Positions 44,502-53,234 of a stretch of DNA of 64,000 nt are shown in pieces. This DNA is from Maricaulis maris_C (GTDB lineage: Bacteria; Pseudomonadota; Alphaproteobacteria; Caulobacterales; Maricaulaceae), in assembly GCF_049116555.1 (NCBI RefSeq), contig NZ_JAGDYT010000001.1, positions 248,001-312,000 of the forward strand. The letters run 5' to 3'. Within the stretch, counting starts at the first letter, position 1. Each line of letters starts with the position of its first letter. Under the pieces are notes generated by a model. The model saw only the letters and a program-made list of their open reading frames with translations. It did not search any database and was not told the origin of the DNA. Both the position numbers and the translations under genes were made by a program.

Positions 44502-45382
44502 AGCCGGTGCTGATGTTTGGCGCTACCGGACAGGTGGCGCGTTGCGTGATTGACCAGGCGACCGTGACCGGTCGGCCCTTGACGGCACTGTCGCGACAGG
44601 ATGTCGACCTGCTGGATACGGATGCGATCCGTGCCGCGATCATGGCCGCTCCTGAGGGGAGTGTCGTGCTCAACGCGGCTGCCTATACCGCAGTCGACCA
44701 GGCGGAATCAGATGTTGCAGCGTGTCGGGCGGTGAATGCCGCGGCGCCGGCGGCCATGGCCGAGGCCTGTCAGGCGCGCGGTTTCGTATTCCTGCACATC
44801 TCCACCGATTATGTGTTCGATGGCACGAAACCATCAGCCTATCTCGAGGATGACCCGACAAGTCCGCAGGGTGTCTATGGCGAGACCAAGCTCGAGGGCG
44901 AAGCAGGGGTGCTGGGAGCTCACGACCGTGTCGTGATCCTGCGCACGGCCTGGGTCTATTCGCGCTACGGGAAGAATTTCCTTAAGACCATGCTGCGCCT
45001 CGGGTCGGATCGGGACGCACTGGGTGTGGTCGATGACCAGCGCGGTTGTCCGACCCATGCAGCAGATATCGCGGCCGCTCTGCTGATTGCCGCAGACGAT
45101 CTCTCTGCTTCGGATGATCGTTATGGCCTGTACAATTTTGCCGGTCAGGGCGGTGCCAGCTGGGCCGATTTTGCGGAGCACATCTTCCAAACTCAGTCGT
45201 CCCGGTGGGGACGCCGCCCGGCGGTCAACCGGGTGACCACGGCTGACTACCCGACACCGGCAAAGCGGCCGGCCAATTCAATGCTGAACTCGGATCGTTT
45301 CAGTGCAGCTTTCGGCTACACTGCTCCCGTCTGGACCGAGAGCGTTGAGCAAGTCGTCCGGCAATTGGCGGATGAAGGCTGA
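44498..45382 (+). CDS. rfbD: dTDP-4-dehydrorhamnose reductase
   Basis: The 294-residue reductase has FGATGQVA as the nucleotide loop, AAYTAVDQAESD, HISTDYVFDG, GVYGETKLEGE with the catalytic Tyr/Lys, and WVYSRYGKNFLKTM. It completes dTDP-L-rhamnose synthesis. GTG 44498 overlaps the rfbB stop (GTGA), with AAAGGG upstream, so translation is coupled. With rfbA, rfbB and rfbC the full rhamnose pathway is present. Confidence 0.95.
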   Translation: MKPVLMFGATGQVARCVIDQATVTGRPLTALSRQDVDLLDTDAIRAAIMAAPEGSVVLNAAAYTAVDQAESDVAACRAVNAAAPAAMAEACQARGFVFLHISTDYVFDGTKPSAYLEDDPTSPQGVYGETKLEGEAGVLGAHDRVVILRTAWVYSRYGKNFLKTMLRLGSDRDALGVVDDQRGCPTHAADIAAALLIAADDLSASDDRYGLYNFAGQGGASWADFAEHIFQTQSSRWGRRPAVNRVTTADYPTPAKRPANSMLNSDRFSAAFGYTAPVWTESVEQVVRQLADEG

Positions 45383-45483
45383 CCGCTGGCATCCGTCTTG
45401 CTTGCAAGTGATTCTGGGTTGCCACCGGCGCTGGCCGGGTAGACGATGAGTGACCGCTCGAGTGGGTGGTCGGGGGATGGATT

Positions 45484-46716
45484 TTGGCGAAATCGGCATT
45501 GAATTCGGCGATCCGGCACACATCTCGCCTCTGGAAACGCCAGAAGCTTGCCTCGCTCCGAGCCGATAATGTCGATCGAACGGGCCAGCCGACAGTCGTT
45601 GGTCTCTTCCGCGTCGCGAGCGGCATAGGAAGCGGCGCGCGCGTGGTTTTCCGGGCGCTTCAGGCGAGTGGCTATAATCCGGCCCTGATCGATCTCAGCG
45701 ACCAGCTTGCACCTGGCCAGCCTGTGTTTGACTGGCAGCCACCGGCTCCGGCGGCGGCGGATGACGGGTGCGGGCCGGTTATTGTCCACCTCAACCCGCC
45801 CGAAGTGCCCTTCGCACTGTCCAGGCTTGGAACAGACAGGCTGCGCCATCGCTATCGGATTGGCATTTGGGCCTGGGAGCTCGAGCTCATGCCAACCGAC
45901 TGGCAGGGTGAGGTCGCCTACTTCCACGAAATCTGGGCGCCGAGCGAGTTCACGGCCAGCGCGATCAGGTCCAAATCGCCGAATGCTTCGGTGAGTTGTG
46001 TCCATTATCCCCTGGCGGCCGACCAATTCGGGGCTGTGGATGTCGACACATGGCGGCGTCGGCTGGCTCCTGAAGGCGAGCGGATTGTCTTCTGCGCATT
46101 TGACGCAAGGTCCTCCATGGCGCGAAAGAACCCGGCTGCCGCGATCGAGATTTTCAAAGCCGCGGTCGGCGAACGCACCGATGTTCGTCTCGTGCTGAAA
46201 GTCTCGAATCTGGACTGGAATGCCGCAACGCGACGGGACTTGCTCGAGCAGATTGGGAAAGATCCCCGTATCCAGCTGCTGACGGCTACGCTCGGCACAC
46301 CGGACATGAATGCGCTCATTTCGGCAGCCGACATTTACCTGTCACCTCACCGGAGTGAGGGCTTTGGCTTCATGCTGGTCAAGTCACTCATGGCCGGGGT
46401 GGACGTCATGATGACCAATTGGTCCGGCAACACGGATTTCATGGACCTGCCTGGTGCGCACCCCATTGGCTGTCAACTTGTCGCCGTCAATGACGCATCG
46501 GGTATCTACAACGGGACCGGCCGCTGGGCGGAGCCGGACACGGAAATGGCGACCCCCTTGCTGCGTGATTTGCTCGGACGGCCACGCGACCCGGCGCGCA
46601 GGGCTGAGATCGCTGCAGCCGCTGCAAGCCGCTTCTCGTCCGATGGTTGGGCGCAGCGATTGAGCCCTCAATTCAAAGCCCATACATTGCAAGGCGAATC
46701 GGCCAGTCCGATCTGA
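45484..46716 (+). CDS. GT4-family glycosyltransferase
   Basis: About 410 residues (TTG 45484 with GGGGGA upstream; GTG 45466 is an in-frame alternative). It shows GT4 features: VGLFRVASGIGSGARV near the N-terminus, IGIWAWELELMPTDW, WAPSEFTASAI, and the donor-binding stretch HRSEGFGFMLVKSLMAGVDV. It is paralogous to the C-terminal half of the fusion at 37068. Placement directly after the rhamnose genes makes a rhamnosyltransferase role plausible but unproven. Confidence 0.87.
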   Translation: MAKSALNSAIRHTSRLWKRQKLASLRADNVDRTGQPTVVGLFRVASGIGSGARVVFRALQASGYNPALIDLSDQLAPGQPVFDWQPPAPAAADDGCGPVIVHLNPPEVPFALSRLGTDRLRHRYRIGIWAWELELMPTDWQGEVAYFHEIWAPSEFTASAIRSKSPNASVSCVHYPLAADQFGAVDVDTWRRRLAPEGERIVFCAFDARSSMARKNPAAAIEIFKAAVGERTDVRLVLKVSNLDWNAATRRDLLEQIGKDPRIQLLTATLGTPDMNALISAADIYLSPHRSEGFGFMLVKSLMAGVDVMMTNWSGNTDFMDLPGAHPIGCQLVAVNDASGIYNGTGRWAEPDTEMATPLLRDLLGRPRDPARRAEIAAAAASRFSSDGWAQRLSPQFKAHTLQGESASPI

Positions 46717-46747
46717 TCGCCCAGACCTAATCCAGACTGGAGAGACC

Positions 46748-48568
46748 ATGTGCGGCATAGTCGGTGTTGCCGGGCGGATTAACGCGGAATCCGTTCTTGT
46801 CGAAGGCCTTCGGCGCCTTGAATATCGGGGCTATGACTCGGCCGGGATCGCTGTCCAGACGGCGGAGGGACCTTTGCTTCGGGCGCGTGCGGCCGGCAAG
46901 GTCTCGGCGCTCGAGGCGGCGATGACGCCCGAGCTCACCGGGGCGACAGGTATCGCACACACAAGATGGGCGACCCACGGGGCGCCGACCGAGGGCAATG
47001 CCCATCCGCACAGGGCCGGGCGCGTCTGCGTCGTACACAACGGAATTATCGAGAATTTCAAGGTATTGCGCGAAACGCTCCAGAATGAGGGGCGTGAGTT
47101 TGCCAGTGAGACGGACAGTGAAGTGATCGCCCATCTGCTGGATCGCGAGCTCGATCGCGGACAGGCTCCCAAAGATGCGCTGCTGGCTGTCCTGGAACAG
47201 CTGGAAGGCGCGTTCGCCCTTGCCGCGATCATTGAAGGCGAGACAGACCTTGTCCTCGGGGCTCGGCGGGGCGCCCCCCTGGTTGCGGCGATCGGTGACG
47301 GGGTCTGCTTCCTGGCATCCGATATCATGGCGATCGCGGGCGAAGCGCGGTCGGTGATCTATCTTGAAGAAGGCGATGCCGCGGTTGTCCGTCCGTCCGG
47401 CGTTGATGTGTATGATTCCGCCGGCCAAGCCGTAACCCGCCCGCTCTCACCGGCGTCGGTGTCCATGGTGCTGGCCGAGAAGGGCAATCATCGCCACTTC
47501 ATGCAAAAGGAAATCTATGAGCAGCCTGAAGTCGTGGGGCGCACGCTGGCCGCTTATGTGGATGCCGTATCCGGTTGTGTGCGTCCGCGCGAGGGTATCG
47601 ATTTCAGCCAGATCACGCGCCTGTTCATTGTCGGCTGCGGCACGGCCTCCTACGCAGGGCAGATCGCAGAATACTGGTTCGAGGCCGTGTCGGGTCTCCC
47701 GGTCAAGGTCGATATCGCCTCGGAATTCCGCTACCGCAATCCCGCGTTTCTGGAGGGCGATGCGGCGCTTTTCATTTCGCAGTCAGGCGAGACCGCCGAT
47801 ACGCTCGAAGCGCTGCGCCTCTGCAAGCGTGCTGGATTGACGACAATAGCGCTGGTGAATTCACCGCATTCGTCCATGGCCCGCGAGGCCGATCTTGTTG
47901 CTCCCACCCTGGCCGGCCCGGAGATTGGCGTCGCGTCGACAAAAGCCTTTACGTGCCAGCTTTCGGCGCTCGCCTCGCTGGCAGTCCTGGCGGGTGCCCA
48001 GCGAGGACGGCTCAGCGCAGAGCAGCAGGCCGGGCATGTGGCAAACTTGATGTCAGTGCCGAGCCTGATGGCGGCGGCCCTGAAGATCGAACAGGAAATC
48101 GACGCGCTCGCCACCGAGCTCGCGCATGCCTCGATCGTGCTCTATCTCGGCCGCAATGAGTTCTTTCCGCTGGCTCTTGAGGGCGCGCTCAAGCTCAAGG
48201 AAATCAGCTATATCCACGCGGAGGGCTACGCCGCCGGCGAACTCAAGCACGGTCCGATAGCGCTGATCGAGGAAGATGTCGCTGTCATCGTGATCGCACC
48301 GCATGATGCCTTGTTCAACAAGACTCGGTCATCGATCCAGGAAGTCCGGGCACGTGGCGCGCGGGTGATTGCAATTACGGATGAGCCCGGCGCCAGTGAA
48401 CTCGAGGGAGAGATCAGTGCCCAGCTTCTCTTGCCACGCCTTACCGGAATGGCGGCGCCAATCGTCTCGAGTGTCGCGGTGCAGCTCCTCGCCTATTACG
48501 TTGCCGTTCACAAAGGCACCGATGTCGACCAGCCGCGCAATCTCGCGAAGTCGGTCACGGTGGAATAA
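46748..48568 (+). CDS. glmS: Glutamine-fructose-6-phosphate aminotransferase
   Basis: The 606-residue protein begins MCGIVGV with the catalytic Cys2 of the glutaminase domain (about 1-220, HTRWATHGAPTEGNAHP). Two SIS isomerase domains follow (GCGTASYAGQ, ISQSGETADTLEAL, then LYLGRNEFFPLALEGALKLKE) and the C-terminal DQPRNLAKSVTVE. It makes glucosamine 6-phosphate, feeding GlmM. It lies in the same direction 31 bp after the glycosyltransferase gene. I see no glmS ribozyme. Confidence 0.97.
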   Translation: MCGIVGVAGRINAESVLVEGLRRLEYRGYDSAGIAVQTAEGPLLRARAAGKVSALEAAMTPELTGATGIAHTRWATHGAPTEGNAHPHRAGRVCVVHNGIIENFKVLRETLQNEGREFASETDSEVIAHLLDRELDRGQAPKDALLAVLEQLEGAFALAAIIEGETDLVLGARRGAPLVAAIGDGVCFLASDIMAIAGEARSVIYLEEGDAAVVRPSGVDVYDSAGQAVTRPLSPASVSMVLAEKGNHRHFMQKEIYEQPEVVGRTLAAYVDAVSGCVRPREGIDFSQITRLFIVGCGTASYAGQIAEYWFEAVSGLPVKVDIASEFRYRNPAFLEGDAALFISQSGETADTLEALRLCKRAGLTTIALVNSPHSSMAREADLVAPTLAGPEIGVASTKAFTCQLSALASLAVLAGAQRGRLSAEQQAGHVANLMSVPSLMAAALKIEQEIDALATELAHASIVLYLGRNEFFPLALEGALKLKEISYIHAEGYAAGELKHGPIALIEEDVAVIVIAPHDALFNKTRSSIQEVRARGARVIAITDEPGASELEGEISAQLLLPRLTGMAAPIVSSVAVQLLAYYVAVHKGTDVDQPRNLAKSVTVE

Positions 48569-48700
48569 CGTAATGTTTCGTGACTTTGTGCCCACGGGAG
48601 CGGCGTTTATAGCCGCTTGAGGGGTGAGTACTCGCCGCGAGGCCGCCCGTTCGCTGTTACCCATTCCCGTTACCCCGTCACATGCCATCCGGAAGCCGCC

Positions 48701-49828
48701 ATGCCCGACATGATTTCCTTTATCGACCTGAAAGCCCAGCGTGAGCGCTTGAAGGACCAGATCGACGCTGCCGTCATCAAAGTGCTCGATGAGGGGCGCT
48801 ATATTCTCGGCCCCGAAGTCGACGAGCTCGAGACCCGACTCGCCGAGTTTGCGGGGGCCGGACAGGCACTCAGCTGTGCAAATGGTACCGACGCGATCCT
48901 CATTCCTCTCATGGCCTGGGGCATCGGTCCGGGCGACGCGGTTTTCGTACCGGCCTTCACCTTTGCGTCGACGGCTGAGGTCGTTGTGCTGGCAGGCGCT
49001 TCGCCGGTGTTCGTCGATATCGATCCGGACACCTACAATATGTGCCCGGAAAGTCTCGCCGCCGCGATTGCGAGCGTCACCGAGGCCGGGGAATTGTCGC
49101 CCAAGGCGGTGATCGCCGTCGATCTGTTCGGCCAGCCGGCGAATTATCCGGCCCTGGCCCCGATCGCGCGGGAGGCCGGGCTGAAGCTGGTGTCCGATTG
49201 CGCCCAGGCTTACGGCAGTACGTTGGACGGCCAGGCGTCGCTTGCTTGGGCGGACGTCCTGACCGTTAGCTTTTATCCCGCCAAACCATTGGGCGGATAC
49301 GGTGATGGTGGTGCGGTCCTGTGCAAGGAAGACGCGCTGTATGCCACCATGAAATCGGTCCGCGTCCATGGTGAAGGGACGGCCCGCTACGAATACGCTC
49401 GCATCGGTCTCAATTCTCGCCTCGACACAATCCAGGCCGCCATCTTGTTGGCCAAGCTTTCGGTATTCGGTGACGAGATCCGGATGCGCCAGCGTGTCGC
49501 TGATCGATATCGGAGCGGGTTCGGGAATGCCGTGAAGACACCGCATGTGATCACCGGAGCGCAATCAACCTGGGCGCAATACACGATCGAGGTGGAGCGG
49601 CGGGACGAATTCCGGGCGCACCTCGCGGCGCACGGCGTGCCAAGCGCGATCTATTACCCGATCCCGCTGCATCTGCATCAACCCTATTCCGGATATCCCG
49701 TCGCGCCGGGCGGTCTTCCGGTCACGGAGGCGGCCGCGCATCGTGTTGTTTCACTGCCGATGCACCCGGACATGAGCGACGCGGATATCGACCAAGTCAT
49801 CGCCGCAGTCACCAATTGGGCGGGATAG
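48701..49828 (+). CDS. DegT/DnrJ/EryC1 sugar aminotransferase
   Basis: The 375-residue PLP-dependent aminotransferase has FIDLKAQRERLKDQIDAA at the start, CANGTDAILIPLMAWGI, the PAFTFASTAEVV block, and the catalytic lysine in SFYPAKPLGGYGDGG. The N-terminal segment resembles WbpE/WlbC-type enzymes that make 3-amino-uronates, or other amino sugars for O-antigen. The exact substrate is uncertain. ATG 48701 gives the family start. It lies 132 bp after glmS. Confidence 0.9.
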   Translation: MPDMISFIDLKAQRERLKDQIDAAVIKVLDEGRYILGPEVDELETRLAEFAGAGQALSCANGTDAILIPLMAWGIGPGDAVFVPAFTFASTAEVVVLAGASPVFVDIDPDTYNMCPESLAAAIASVTEAGELSPKAVIAVDLFGQPANYPALAPIAREAGLKLVSDCAQAYGSTLDGQASLAWADVLTVSFYPAKPLGGYGDGGAVLCKEDALYATMKSVRVHGEGTARYEYARIGLNSRLDTIQAAILLAKLSVFGDEIRMRQRVADRYRSGFGNAVKTPHVITGAQSTWAQYTIEVERRDEFRAHLAAHGVPSAIYYPIPLHLHQPYSGYPVAPGGLPVTEAAAHRVVSLPMHPDMSDADIDQVIAAVTNWAG

Positions 49829-49942
49829 GCGCGACGCCTCCCGGAGTGGTCAGCCCGTGTTTCGGCGCGGACTGTGCGCCGCTCGCTCAGGTGGCGTTTC
49901 TGCGTTCGAATGGGGCAATCTTCCCGAGGCGCTCATTCCTCA

Positions 49943-50007
49943 CCCTAGAAGGTGTTGCGCCTGTTCGGCGTATGACATATCAGGTTGCGCGAAAGGGTCT
50001 TCTAGGG
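49943..50007 (+). repeat. 9-bp inverted repeat upstream of a small coiled-coil gene
   Basis: CCCTAGAAG (49943-49951) and CTTCTAGGG (49999-50007) are perfect complements separated by 47 bases. The enclosed segment holds two GTTGCGC copies and a GCGCC-TGTTC-GGCGT hairpin. The right arm ends five bases before the ribosome site of the small gene at 50025. A leader RNA structure or an operator is possible. Confidence 0.55.
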
Positions 50008-50024
50008 CCGCGTGGAGAGATAAT

Positions 50025-50183
50025 ATGCCGACGAATAAACAGCTTCGCCAAAAGATGCGTGCGGCCAGCACGCGGTTGAAGGAAATCAAGACCGAGATGG
50101 AAGCACTGAAAGCCGAGCGCAAGAAGTGTCGTGACCAGCGAACAAACCTCAAGAAGAAGCTGAGCGAACTCCCGGTCGAGTAA
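50025..50183 (+). CDS. Small basic coiled-coil protein, unknown
   Basis: The 52-residue protein is rich in Lys, Arg and Glu (LKEIKTEMEALKAERKKCRDQRTNLKKKL) with a heptad-like pattern and no hydrophobic core or signal peptide. It probably forms a single coiled coil. TGGAGAG six bases before ATG is a good ribosome site, which is the main reason to believe the gene is translated. It lies between the aminotransferase gene and cysD. I do not recognise a family. Confidence 0.6.
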   Translation: MPTNKQLRQKMRAASTRLKEIKTEMEALKAERKKCRDQRTNLKKKLSELPVE

Positions 50184-50318
50184 TGCTCGGCGCATGACGC
50201 CGCCAGCGGCGGCGCGAACAGGCCGTTGAACTACCCCATGCTGTCCGAACGCGGCGCTGCCTCGCCGCCTGGCCCTCTGGCCTTCCGGAGCCGACCTCAG
50301 ACTACCGATTGGAAAACC

Positions 50319-51287
50319 ATGCCATCGATCAACGAGATAGTCGCCAACTACGCAGAGCGTTTCAAGTCGGCGAGGACCCGGGAGCGCCCGCTCTCGGCGC
50401 ACCTGAAGGCCCTGGAGGCCGAGAGTATCCACATCATTCGTGAAGTGGCGTCGGAGTTTGAAAATCCGGTGATGCTCTATTCGATCGGGAAAGACAGCGC
50501 GGTGATGCTGCATCTGGCGTTGAAAGCCTTCTATCCCTCAGCGCTCCCGTTTCCGCTCCAGCATGTCGACACGACGTTCAAGTTCGGCGACATGATCACC
50601 TACCGTGAAGCCTTGGCAAAGGCGCTCGGGCTCGAAATCCGGGTCGAGATCAATCAGGACGCGATCGATCGGGGCGTCAATCCTTGGGACAGTGGCTCGC
50701 AGCTTCATACCCAGGTGCTCAAGACCGAAGCGCTGAGAGCCGCCATGAACAAGCATCAATATGATGCGGCATTCGGTGGCGCTCGCCGGGATGAGGAGAA
50801 GTCACGCGCCAAGGAGCGTATCTTCTCCTTCCGCGATACCAATCACGGCTGGGACCCCAAGAACCAGCGGCCCGAATTGTGGCGGAATTTCAATACCAAG
50901 ATCAAGAAGGGCGAGTCGATCCGCGTCTTCCCGCTCTCCAACTGGACCGAGCTTGATATCTGGCAGTACATCCTTGAGGACGATATTCCGATCGTCCCGC
51001 TCTACTTCGCCGCCCACCGTCCGGTGGTCGAGCGCGACGGGCAGCTCATCATGGTCGATGATGAGCGCCTGCCACTCGAGGAAGGCGAGACGCCGGAACT
51101 CAAGATGGTGCGCTTCCGGACCCTTGGTTGCTACCCGCTGACCGGGGCTGTCGAATCTAGTGCCCAGTCGCTGGAAGAAATTGTCCTTGAAATGTTGACG
51201 GCCCGGACGTCCGAACGGTCCGGTCGCCTGATCGACCACGATGAAGCCGGGTCGATGGAGAAGAAGAAGCGCGAGGGTTACTTCTGA
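50319..51287 (+). CDS. cysD: Sulfate adenylyltransferase, small subunit
   Basis: The 322-residue protein has SIGKDSAVMLHLALKAF (PP-loop type nucleotide site), HVDTTFKFGDMI, GGARRDEEKSRAKERIFSFRD and ends with MEKKKREGYF, all typical of CysD. With the CysN GTPase it converts sulfate and ATP to adenosine 5'-phosphosulfate. The stop overlaps the start of cysNC by one base (TGATG). In this context it supplies activated sulfate for sulfotransferases; no sulfite or sulfide reduction genes are in the window. Confidence 0.97.
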   Translation: MPSINEIVANYAERFKSARTRERPLSAHLKALEAESIHIIREVASEFENPVMLYSIGKDSAVMLHLALKAFYPSALPFPLQHVDTTFKFGDMITYREALAKALGLEIRVEINQDAIDRGVNPWDSGSQLHTQVLKTEALRAAMNKHQYDAAFGGARRDEEKSRAKERIFSFRDTNHGWDPKNQRPELWRNFNTKIKKGESIRVFPLSNWTELDIWQYILEDDIPIVPLYFAAHRPVVERDGQLIMVDDERLPLEEGETPELKMVRFRTLGCYPLTGAVESSAQSLEEIVLEMLTARTSERSGRLIDHDEAGSMEKKKREGYF

Positions 51288-53182
51288 TGACTGTTGAGAA
51301 CACGCGCGCTGAAGTGATGGAGCGTCTGACCCAATCCGGTGGTCATGGTGTCCTTCGTTTTCTGACTTGTGGATCTGTCGATGACGGCAAGTCGACCCTG
51401 ATCGGCCGCCTCCTCTATGACAGCAAATTGCTGTTCGAGGATCAGATCAATGTGCTCGAGCGGGACAGCCGCAAGCACGGTACGGTCGGTGACGAGATCG
51501 ATTTCGCCCTGCTTCTGGATGGCCTGGAGGCCGAACGCGAGCAGGGTATCACGATCGATGTGGCCTATCGCTTCTTCGCCACGGAGAAACGCAAATTCGT
51601 CGTCGCCGACACGCCGGGACACGAGCAATACACCCGCAACATGGCGACGGGTGCCTCGACGGCAGATGTCGCGGTGATGATGATTGATGCCCGCAAGGGC
51701 GTGCTCGTTCAGACCCTGCGCCACACCTACATCGCACGCATGATGGGCATTCGCCACATTGTGTTGGCGGTCAACAAGATGGACCTTGTCGAGCACTCGC
51801 GTGGCCGATTCCACGAGATCGTCGCCGAATATCTGAAGAGCGCTGACGAGCTGGGTTTTGAGTCAATCACGCCGATCCCGATGTCGGCTCGCTATGGCGA
51901 CAATGTCACAAAGCGCAGTGAAGATATGGGCTGGTATACGGGTCCGACATTGATCGAGCATCTGGAAGAGCTGGACATTGACAGCGAGATCCAGAACGAG
52001 CCTTTCCGCATGCCGGTGCAGTGGGTCAATCGGCCCAATCTCAACTTCCGCGGTTATTCTGGCACGATCGTCTCTGGAACGGTGAAGCCGGGAGATGCCA
52101 TTGTGGTGGCCACGTCCGGCCAGGCCGCAAATGTCGAGCGCATAGTCACGGCGGATGGCGATCTGGACGAGGCTGTGGCCGGCGACGCGGTCACCATCGT
52201 GCTTAATCACGAGATCGACATTTCCCGCGGCGACATTATTGCCGGGGCCGAGTCGCGTCCTGAAGTTACCGATCAGTTTGCGGCTGAACTGCTCTGGATG
52301 TCCGAGGAAGACCTCCTTCCCGGCCGGTCCTACCTGCTCAAGATCGGAACGGCGACAACGCCGGCGACAGTCTCTGCGCTGAAGCATCGCGTTGATGTCA
52401 ACACCTATGAAAAGAAGCCGAGCCGCAAGCTCGAAATGAACGGGATCGGCTTCTGCAACATGTCGACGGCCCGTCCGATTGCGTTCGACCCGTATCACCA
52501 GATTAGGGACATGGGTGCCTTCATCCTTGTTGATCGCTTCACCAACCAGACGGTGGGTGCAGGGATGATCGAGTTTGGACTCCGCCGCGCGTCCAACATC
52601 CATCATCACGCGATGGATGTGACGAAAGAGGGCCGGGCCCAGATCAAGGGGCAGAAGCCGGCCGTCCTGTGGTTCACCGGCCTGTCGGGTGCCGGCAAGT
52701 CGACGGTTGCCAACCTGGTCGAGCAGAAACTGTCCCGTGCGGGCCACCACACCTATTCGCTGGACGGTGACAATGTTCGCCACGGCCTCAATCGTGATCT
52801 CGGCTTCACGGATGAAGACCGGGTCGAGAATATTCGGCGGATTGGCGAAGTGGGCAGACTCTTCGTGGATGCGGGCCTCATTGTGACCTGCTCCTTTATT
52901 TCACCGTTCCGGTCTGAGCGTCGCATGGTGCGCGACCTCGTCAGTGAAGGCGAGTTCATCGAAGTCTTCATTGATGCGCCGCTCGAGGTCTGCATGGAGC
53001 GGGATCCGAAGGGCCTCTACAAGAAGGTCCAGGCGGGTGAGATCAAGAATTTCACTGGTTTCGATAGCCCGTACGAGCGCCCGGAATCGCCGGAAATCCA
53101 CATCGACACCACGTCCATGTCGGCGGAAGATGCGGCTGATCTTGTGATCAAGTGTCTCAAGGACACAGGCCGGCTCGGCTAG
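51287..53182 (+). CDS. cysNC: Bifunctional sulfate adenylyltransferase large subunit / APS kinase
   Basis: The 631-residue fusion has an N-terminal CysN GTPase (P-loop GSVDDGKSTLIG at 29-40, DTPGHEQYTRNM, NKMDLV) with elongation-factor-like barrels. A C-terminal CysC APS kinase starts near residue 455 (P-loop GLSGAGKST at about 465, LDGDNVRHGLNRDLGF). It completes PAPS synthesis. The fused form resembles rhizobial NodQ, which supplies PAPS for Nod-factor sulfation. Coupling to cysD and the neighbouring sulfotransferases suggest the same use for polysaccharide. Confidence 0.97.
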   Translation: MTVENTRAEVMERLTQSGGHGVLRFLTCGSVDDGKSTLIGRLLYDSKLLFEDQINVLERDSRKHGTVGDEIDFALLLDGLEAEREQGITIDVAYRFFATEKRKFVVADTPGHEQYTRNMATGASTADVAVMMIDARKGVLVQTLRHTYIARMMGIRHIVLAVNKMDLVEHSRGRFHEIVAEYLKSADELGFESITPIPMSARYGDNVTKRSEDMGWYTGPTLIEHLEELDIDSEIQNEPFRMPVQWVNRPNLNFRGYSGTIVSGTVKPGDAIVVATSGQAANVERIVTADGDLDEAVAGDAVTIVLNHEIDISRGDIIAGAESRPEVTDQFAAELLWMSEEDLLPGRSYLLKIGTATTPATVSALKHRVDVNTYEKKPSRKLEMNGIGFCNMSTARPIAFDPYHQIRDMGAFILVDRFTNQTVGAGMIEFGLRRASNIHHHAMDVTKEGRAQIKGQKPAVLWFTGLSGAGKSTVANLVEQKLSRAGHHTYSLDGDNVRHGLNRDLGFTDEDRVENIRRIGEVGRLFVDAGLIVTCSFISPFRSERRMVRDLVSEGEFIEVFIDAPLEVCMERDPKGLYKKVQAGEIKNFTGFDSPYERPESPEIHIDTTSMSAEDAADLVIKCLKDTGRLG

Positions 53183-53196
53183 GGATTGAAGCTTTT

Positions 53197-53231
53197 CCGA
53201 CCGCGGTTGCGCCCTGCGTGACCGCGGTCGG
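53197..53231. terminator. Terminator-like hairpin between convergent genes
   Basis: A perfect 11-bp stem, CCGACCGCGGT/ACCGCGGTCGG with a 13-base loop, sits between the ends of cysNC and the sulfotransferase gene. U-tracts are short on both sides (GGTTTC on plus, GGAAAAGC on minus), so it may act on both strands with modest efficiency. Confidence 0.65.
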
Positions 53232-53234
53232 GTT

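Noticed and set aside
46717..46747. glmS ribozyme before glmS
   Set aside because: The gap is only 31 bases and cannot hold the ribozyme; it is also typical of Gram-positive bacteria.
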